Shown in pieces: positions 57,991 to 64,000 of a stretch of 64,000 bases of DNA. Within the stretch, counting starts at the first letter, position 1. Each line of letters starts with the position of its first letter. The position numbers and the translations under genes are program-made. Location of the stretch: contig OY723301.1 of NCBI GenBank assembly GCA_963210315.1, forward strand, positions 1,612,001 to 1,676,000. Reading direction: 5' to 3'. This DNA comes from Rhynchopus euleeides (taxonomy: Eukaryota > Euglenozoa > Diplonemea > Diplonemida > Diplonemidae). The notes beneath the pieces are model-generated. The model was not told the origin of the DNA. It made no database searches and saw nothing but the letters and a program-made list of their open reading frames with translations.

Positions 57991-58017
57991 TTTCGCGCGC
58001 GCTTCGCGCGCGCGAAA
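57991..58017. repeat. Perfect 12-bp CG hairpin
   Basis: TTTCGCGCGCGC, loop TTC, GCGCGCGCGAAA. The core is alternating CG, a Z-DNA-prone sequence. It stands alone in the spacer. Confidence 0.7.
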
Positions 58018-58268
58018 TCATGCAACATCGGCCCCTCGGACAAATTGCCTCAAGGGTCCAGACCAGGGTACTATATATGTTTGGCGCAAGGGGCCCGTTT
58101 CGCAGTTCGCGGCTGCAAAATGGAGATTTTGCGGCAATCAGTGAGTACTTCGGGAGTTGGTGACGAACCCAAAACAGGATCACGGACCGTCGACGAGACC
58201 CGTTCTCGAGAAGGAAGGGCACGGTCACATGCGCTCGTTAGTTCCTATTGGACAGACGTCACAGGTCA

Positions 58269-58326
58269 CAGGGGGGTCTGGGGGGCGGAGCCCCCCAGCC
58301 GCCGGAGGCCACGGTAGTGAACATTT
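58269..58326 (+). repeat. 56-bp hairpin repeat, copy 2
   Basis: Same orientation as 612-667, differing at a few bases (GGGGGGCGGAG against GGGGGGCAGAG). Flanking sequence is unrelated. Confidence 0.65.
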
Positions 58327-59349
58327 GTCAGCCTCGTCCCCGAGTCCGCTTCATAGTCGAACACCACATGCAGACAACGTGCACCTTGAGACAGCATGCT
58401 CAAGGGGTACATCGGCCTGGCGCCTGTGGCAGGCCACTATGCTCTTGGCTTCGGCCTCCTCTGGCCTTGACCATGCTGATACCGGCAATAGCTCCGACGG
58501 TCCCCAGCAGGTTCAGATCTCGCTTCTTTGGGATATTTCCGCTCCGTGCGAAGCGTGGTGGTATCAATTTGTACGAGAGGGTGCTGCCCTTCTCCTTCAG
58601 AACCCTTTCCCATCCGAGGCAAAAACTTCCGAGAAACCTTTTTTTATTTAATTTCTCCCCCTTGGGAGAAATGCCGGGGAGAGAGGTGGGAGAAGGGTTT
58701 TCCCAGAATCATTTTTTTAACGAAATAGGCCCCTATTTCTCCCCGAGCGAACGCCCTGGGTGGACGAAAAAAAAACGGGTGAAACCAATCGAAGAGGCAG
58801 GGGGGATGTGTGTGGCCTGTGTTATGTTTCTACCTGCCTATTGCATGGGTGTTGCCAATCAGCCAGCACCCCCCGGACGTCAGTGGCTTTTCTCCTGGGT
58901 GTGCCTTTATTCTCACACCCTTCCCCACTGTTCCGGCGGCAAACATACATACAAAAAAAACCACCACCCAACTAGCAACACAGGGTTGCAGGTCGGGCAG
59001 TTTGCATCAGGCCCCGCCCGACATCCCTTTCCTCTCCCCTCCACCGTGTGCCTACATGTCTGTGTGTCCTGCTGTCTTATGATGCTTGATTGCTGGATCT
59101 CTTTATCACCCCACCCCTTCCATCCCACACCGCCACAACCCCCGACCCGTTGATGTTCCGGATGGCTGCGTCCCACTGGACCTCTCTCCCCCACCAGCGC
59201 CCCACCCCGCTGACCCAAGGCGAAATTGCACAACGTAGTCGCACAGGCATTGTGACGGTGACTCCAAACCTTCCTGTGCAGAGTCGAAGTATCGGGATTT
59301 ATTGAGAATTTGCAGAAGGCATCCCTACACGACGCGCTGGCAGAAATCT

Positions 59350-59970
59350 CCTGAACCGGTTTGAAAACAGTAACCGGTTCCTTGGGAACCGGTTTGGGAA
59401 CCGGTTGAAATCACAACGGCAAACCGGTTACTGACAAATCCGAACCGGTTGAGGACAGGTTCAGAACCGGCTGGGACCGGTTCTGAAACTGGCAAAAACC
59501 GGTTCGTGAACCGGTTTGCAGGAACCGGTTTCAGAACCGGTTCGAGAACCGGTTCACGAACCGGTTCCGGAACCGGTTCGTGAACCGGTTTCAGAACCGG
59601 TTCTCGAACCGGTTCTGGAACCGGTTCCAGAACCGGTTCTGAAACCGGTTCCCCCAGTCCTGACCGGATTTCTATAGGGGGGCCCTTTCGAATTTTTTTT
59701 TCGGGGGGGTAAATTGAACGTTTTTGGCCATTTGAAGCCACTGCGACCATTCCCGGGCCTCGGAAATCAGATTCTTGCCCCTCAAATGCGGTACCGGTCC
59801 GGACGAAAATCCGGACCGGAACCGCAGGTACCGCATGCAGAAACTGGCAGAAACCGGTTCGCGAACCGGTAGAACCGGTTTGCCCAGAACCGGTTCCCGA
59901 ACCGGTTCGGGAACCGGTTTGTGAACCGGTTCTGGAACCGGTTCACAAACCGGTTCTAGAACCGGTTCAC
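59350..59970. repeat. AACCGGTT palindrome array, left arm of B
   Basis: Several dozen ACCGGTT units at spacings of about 9-12 bases, interrupted by a non-repeated 180-bp stretch whose second copy begins near 59974. AACCGGTT is its own complement, so each unit reads the same on both strands. Confidence 0.85.
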
Positions 59971-61969
59971 GCAGTCCTGACTGGATTTCTATAGGGGGAC
60001 CCTTTCGAATTTTTTTTCCGGGGGGTAAATTGAACGTTTTTGGCCATTTGAAGCCACTGCGACCATTCCCGGGCCTCGGAAATCAGATTCTTGCCCCTCA
60101 AATGCGGTACCGGTCCGGACGAAAATCCGGACCGGAACCGCAGGTACCGCATGCAGCCGCCCCAGCGCCGCCCTCCCCACCCCCCTCCCCAGCCTGTCCC
60201 AGAAGAGGTCGCTTTTCCCATTGGTGCCTGCCTATGTATTGCCTCTGTTGTGCCTGCGCCTGTGCCTCCCTGCCCTGTATTTTTTTACCCTCACGGGTAT
60301 CACGATACAGGGCAGTCCACCCCCTCCCCCCAAAAATCGTTCGCATCATCTTGGCGCCCATTCCTTCCACTTTCTGTGGATGTGTTTGGTATTTCCGAAC
60401 GGAATTTTCCAGCGTCAAGACTGATACCTCGCCGTTTTCGAGTCAGTCACTTCTACCGCCGCTGCGATTTGCGATACGGTAGTTGTGCAGAAATGCTAAC
60501 ATTTAATTTGCTCTGTGGAACCTGGACTGCACCTTCTGGGCTGTGAGTCTGTAGATAGTTGGACAGTTGCGGAACCCATCCTTTGTGTGCCTCCGACTTG
60601 AGGAGCTGTCGACTTCAGAACCAAGGTTCAGAACGAAGATGACGACCTGCTGTGAGCTGCAAACCTTCTTGACACACCTACCGTACCTGCATTACACTCG
60701 TGGTAATTCCATACCCCTGGAAACAGGAGACCACCGTCTGTTCACAGATGGTCTTGAGCGTGGTAGCCATCTTTGCTATGGAGTCACGATTAAGTCTTTG
60801 TGGTCACGTGGGCCCATGAGCAGCGGATACACTTGGAGTGGAGGGAGGGGGTGCGGTTCTGGAAAAGCGGGTCTGAATCTGGTCAAGGACGACTGAGGGC
60901 TTCAGTTCGAGTTTAATGTGGGTCCAAGGGTACACAGGAGATCACTGCTTGCATATTCAACCTGCTTGTCATCCTCTGGTTACTGTTCAACGGCTCGAAC
61001 TCCTCGACTTTCCTTGGCTGACTGAAATGAAACAATACGTATGCTGCTATTGTGTTGTTCCCCTGACAGAGGAACACAAGGGAAGGGTACTGCAGCTGTC
61101 CACGAAGTGGCTCGACGTAGCCACCTCACGCTGCCGAGAGGGTCGGTTCAGGTTGAAGCAGAGCAATTAAGTGTTAGGGGGATGCCTTTGGTCAAGGCCT
61201 TTTCTAAAAAAAATTGACCCACGGCGCCTGTGTTGTAGCTCGGTCTACGCCAGGTTCCACACCCCGTCATCGCAAAACGTACACATACACAGAGGCAGGC
61301 CTCTGTGGTACGGGAGCATGATGGGAGGAAATTTTGCCTTTTGGTCAAAAAGGCGCCTTTTTAGAATAAATTGACCCGCAGGGTGGCTGAGTCTTATCAG
61401 ACAGGCCGACCTATGTTGATCAATGGAACCACACAACCTGTTCAACCTGCAAACCACCCGGGGTGGCGGCTGAGTCCTCACCCCTGCCGTAGCATGAGAT
61501 AAGCCGACGTCGACCTCCGCTCCGGTCTCTCAACAACGGTCGTCACCAGTTGAACCGCGTCTGGGAAAGCCTGATCTTTGGATCTGGCCTCCCTGTTGTC
61601 ACTGTGATTCGAAGAACTGTGGGGTTCAGAACCAAGGATGAGGAACTGCTGTGAGCTGCACACTCTCTTGACACACCTGCACGTATCTGCGTTACACTCG
61701 TGGGAAACCCGAACCCTGTATTTATACAGGAGACTTCCATCTGGGACAGTTTCTGTTCCAGATGAGCTTTGACAGTGGTAGCCATCTTTGCTATGGAGCC
61801 ATCGTCATTGCTATCGTCGTCAGTCGGACCCATGAGCAGCGGATACAATTGGTGTGGAAGGAGAGGGTGCGGTTCTGGATCAGTAGGTCTGAATCTGACA
61901 CTGGGACTGAAACCCATAGGTCTGAGATGACTCAGTGCGGGTCAGGTCCGTATACCGGTCCACCGACCG

Positions 61970-62185
61970 GTACACGGCCAACCGGTCGGGACCCACTTTG
62001 CCCGGTTCGCAAATGTCGGTTCTGGAACCGGTTCGGGCGGAACCGGTTTACCGGTGAACCGGTTCGGCGGAACCGGTTCACCGGTGAACCGGTTCGTCCG
62101 AACCGGTTCTGGAACCGGTTCCACCGAACCGGTTCGCCGGTGAACCGGTTCCGCCGAACCGGTTCCAGAACCGGTTCAGCCCGTG
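61970..62185. repeat. AACCGGTT palindrome array, right arm of B
   Basis: About 18 units, several joined as ACCGGTGAACCGGTTC. Shorter than the left arm. Confidence 0.85.
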
Positions 62186-62200
62186 CCAGCGCGTCGTGTA

Positions 62201-62615
62201 CCAGCCCTACCCACCCCTCCCCTCCGTCATCACGCTTTCTTCTGTTATGCCAAGCCTTCCTGCCTGGGGAGGCCAGGCGAAGGGAAAAGGGATAGGCTCT
62301 CTGCACCTTGCCCTCTCTTTGCACTTCACGACGCCCCTCCCCACCCCCTTTCCCCATCTGACTCGGCCCCAGCCTGTATCAAACATTGCAAGAAGGTGTT
62401 GGGTGACCTTTCTATTCACTCTCGACAATCAAAAAAAACCCCCCCCCCCACCTACCCCGCACCCAAATCACACCCTTTCGCCCCACAGCGGGGTGGCAGC
62501 AAATGCGCTACACAGGCAGGCAACGCAGAACAGTGGAGCGGTGAGGGTCACCTCTCTCTCTCTTCTCTTGAAGCAGCCCGCAGCACGCAGCACACCCCCT
62601 TCCCCCCCCCCCCCC
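62201..62615. other. Spacer before the WD-repeat gene
   Basis: Runs of C near 62440 and 62598-62615, and GCAG acceptors at about 62582 and 62589. No gene. Confidence 0.55.
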
Positions 62616-64000
62616 ATGCCGCCGGAAAAACGGCCGCGGCCGGAGCCCGGTGTGGGTGGGGGTGACGGTGGCGAGGACCCGCAGCAGCCGCAGCAGCCAG
62701 CACAGCCGCCGTTCCCAGAGGCAGGCGGGGTGGCGGGCCCAGCGCCCGATGCTGCGAACGGCGTTGCGGAGGCACCGCAGGCGGCAGAACCGCAGGTGCG
62801 ACGAGAAGCCACCCCAGAGGGCGCCTCCGACGCACCTCCCCACCCCACGGTTCCCCCAGCGCCTGCCGCATCCGTGGCAGGCGCTGTGGCGGATGGGGTG
62901 GCAGTGGCGCCGCACCATCGCCCCGCGACGCCAACAGGGCTGCGAGAAGCAGACGCTGCCGCTGCAGTCTCCCCGACATCGCAGCCCGCCGGGCTTGCCT
63001 CCCCCGCGACCCCCACGGATCCTGTGGTGCAGGTGGATGCGGATGCGGATGAGGAGGAGGAGGAGGAGGAGATCAAATGCCTCCCGGACCAGCTCGTCGC
63101 GACCTCCCGGTTTGTCACCGTTCCGGTTTCGCAGAGGGTGGCTATGGTGGCGAAATCGCATGCCCACATGGCGTACTCCTCGGATGGGCTCATTGCTCTG
63201 GTGGGGGCGCAGGACAAAGGCGATGTGCTGTGGTTCTGCGACGCGATATCAGACCCTCTCGGCGAACCCCAAGCCCCCTTTGTGCACGTCACGGCTAACA
63301 TGGATAGCACCCCGGCGGACCTCTCCAGTTCGGCGTACATCGTGCGGCAGACGTACAACTCGCCCTCCGACACCATCTCAGCCCTCACATGGGGTCCTAT
63401 GCTTCAACGCGTTGGGATGCGACCGCTCCACCCCCTTGCCGTTACCACCGTGGAGGGTCGGCTTGGCTGTGTCTCAGTGGTGCGGAAGAGCGACTGTATT
63501 GTGACTGAAAAGGCTGTGCGGTTCTTCTCCCTCGGGGAGGAGCATGTCACATCGGTGACATGGCGCCCGTGCAGCCTGGGGCATGACACGGGGAGGGTCG
63601 GGCTGCTTGTTGCTGGGTTCCTCAACGGGTCGCTGAGGCTGCTGCAGATCACCAGCTCCACAATATGCACCGCGGTGCAGCACCTCACCAACACGTTGGA
63701 CAACCCGCGCGCCATCGCGAGTGTCGACTGGGTCTACTCCCAAGGGTGGGATCACGTCATCTGCCTAAACTCACGATCCGGCGTCAGGGTGTGGCAGTTT
63801 AACGAGGCGAGGGGTGCGCTAATCCCCTTTGCTAACCTGCCCCCTGCACAGGAGGTGCCTGTGCAGTGCCCCATAGTGCTGGGGGTGCTGCCAAAGGTTG
63901 GAAGGAATGAGCCTGAGAGGCTGGCGATCTACCGCGCACAGATGGAGACCCTCATCGAGCAGAGCGTGCTGAAGTCGGGTGTGGTGCAGCCAGCCGTCAA
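62616..64000 (+). CDS. WD-repeat-like protein, 3' end beyond the window
   Basis: Open from the ATG at 62616 to the edge without a stop, at least 461 codons. The first 150 residues are Pro/Ala/Gly-rich and disordered, ending in an acidic run of seven Glu. From about residue 155 the sequence looks like a beta-propeller: HMAYSSDGLIALVGA, HPLAVTTVEGRLGCVSVV, HVTSVTWRPC with GLLVAGFLNGSLRLLQI, and IASVDWV with ICLNSRSGVRVWQF are spaced 45-80 residues apart, like WD repeats. No specific family is clear; transcription factor IIIC-type or scaffold propellers are possible. The long uninterrupted frame with strong GC3 supports a real gene. Confidence 0.75.
   Translation, partial: MPPEKRPRPEPGVGGGDGGEDPQQPQQPAQPPFPEAGGVAGPAPDAANGVAEAPQAAEPQVRREATPEGASDAPPHPTVPPAPAASVAGAVADGVAVAPHHRPATPTGLREADAAAAVSPTSQPAGLASPATPTDPVVQVDADADEEEEEEEIKCLPDQLVATSRFVTVPVSQRVAMVAKSHAHMAYSSDGLIALVGAQDKGDVLWFCDAISDPLGEPQAPFVHVTANMDSTPADLSSSAYIVRQTYNSPSDTISALTWGPMLQRVGMRPLHPLAVTTVEGRLGCVSVVRKSDCIVTEKAVRFFSLGEEHVTSVTWRPCSLGHDTGRVGLLVAGFLNGSLRLLQITSSTICTAVQHLTNTLDNPRAIASVDWVYSQGWDHVICLNSRSGVRVWQFNEARGALIPFANLPPAQEVPVQCPIVLGVLPKVGRNEPERLAIYRAQMETLIEQSVLKSGVVQPAV

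Larger units (their letters stand above)
57393..59325. other. Spacer with hairpins, no gene recognised
   Basis: Holds a perfect 12-bp hairpin at 57991-58017 and the second copy of the hairpin repeat at 58269-58326. Pyrimidine-rich in places; no coding signal strong enough to report. Confidence 0.55.
59328..62198. mobile_element. Non-autonomous DNA element B
   Basis: 2,871 bp with 15-bp TIRs CACGACGCGCTGGCA / complement and TA on both sides (59326-59327, 62199-62200). Both arms are dense arrays of ACCGGTT/AACCGGTT (about 59350-59660, 59850-59970 and 61970-62180). The left arm contains a duplicated block offset by about 311 bp (59663 and 59974). The inside (60235-61940) is related to the hAT2 module and has its own internal repeat (60620-60790 against 61625-61800). 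No transposase frame. CACG ends and TA flanks match E1 in type, though TIR sequence differs after CACG. Confidence 0.85.

Noticed and set aside
59350..59970. CRISPR-like array of ACCGGTT units
   Set aside because: Units are 7-8 bases, spacers are not unique sequences, units are palindromic, and the array lies inside TIRs of a eukaryotic element.

Overview
The window is nuclear DNA from a GC-rich, transposon-rich unicellular eukaryote. Protein genes are separated by long pyrimidine-rich spacers. At least three genes need removal of GT-AG introns, and the four introns I can place all begin GTATG and fall in phase 0. Most ATGs sit 10-60 bases after a pyrimidine tract ending in AG, as in trans-spliced genomes. 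That pattern, with little cis-splicing and tandem gene copies, would fit a euglenozoan such as a diplonemid, but no rRNA, spliced leader or other diagnostic marker is present, so the lineage is only an inference. TGA, TAA and TAG all end host genes.

Host genes, left to right: a two-pass membrane protein (1031-1894); an alpha-dioxygenase-type haem peroxidase (3317-5128); a proline-rich protein with a BTB/T1-like C-terminus (7420-10185), whose 3' end is copied four times in tandem; a hAT-related transposase-like gene (21230-24058); a KEG/Mind-bomb-type SH3-repeat protein whose three exons (24495-26624, 35106-35261, 35501-35605) are split by a retrotransposon; a nucleotide-sugar transporter (36893-38435, two exons); two tandem ubiquitin-like plus jacalin-like genes (52153-53508, 54005-55369), with the 3' flank of a third copy at bases 1-60; fumarylacetoacetase (55872-57392, two exons); and a WD-repeat protein running off the right edge (62616-64000).

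Mobile DNA makes up roughly 40% of the window. I could define several elements by terminal inverted repeats (TIRs) and target-site duplications (TSDs): E1 (two copies, TA TSD), E2 (two copies in opposite orientation, about 245-bp TIRs, TA flanks), E3 (hAT, CCTAGG), hAT2 (TCTGTT), EX (CCTCAG), B (TA), a 351-bp MITE (GTAG), and a non-LTR retrotransposon of about 8 kb. Insertions are nested: the right-hand E2 holds EX, which holds E1; the retrotransposon sits in a host intron and itself carries the MITE. Five unrelated elements have arms packed with short palindromes (CGATAAT/ATTATCG, AACCGGTT, GCTAGC-centred, CCCGGG, AATATT-centred).

The most unusual feature is the retrotransposon junction. ORF1 and ORF2 lie in the same frame, separated by one TGA, and 19 codons after it comes a 2A ribosome-skipping motif (GDIETNPGP). 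No in-frame ATG lies between the TGA and the endonuclease domain, so expression of ORF2 appears to need stop readthrough followed by 2A separation, unless this copy carries a simple nonsense mutation.
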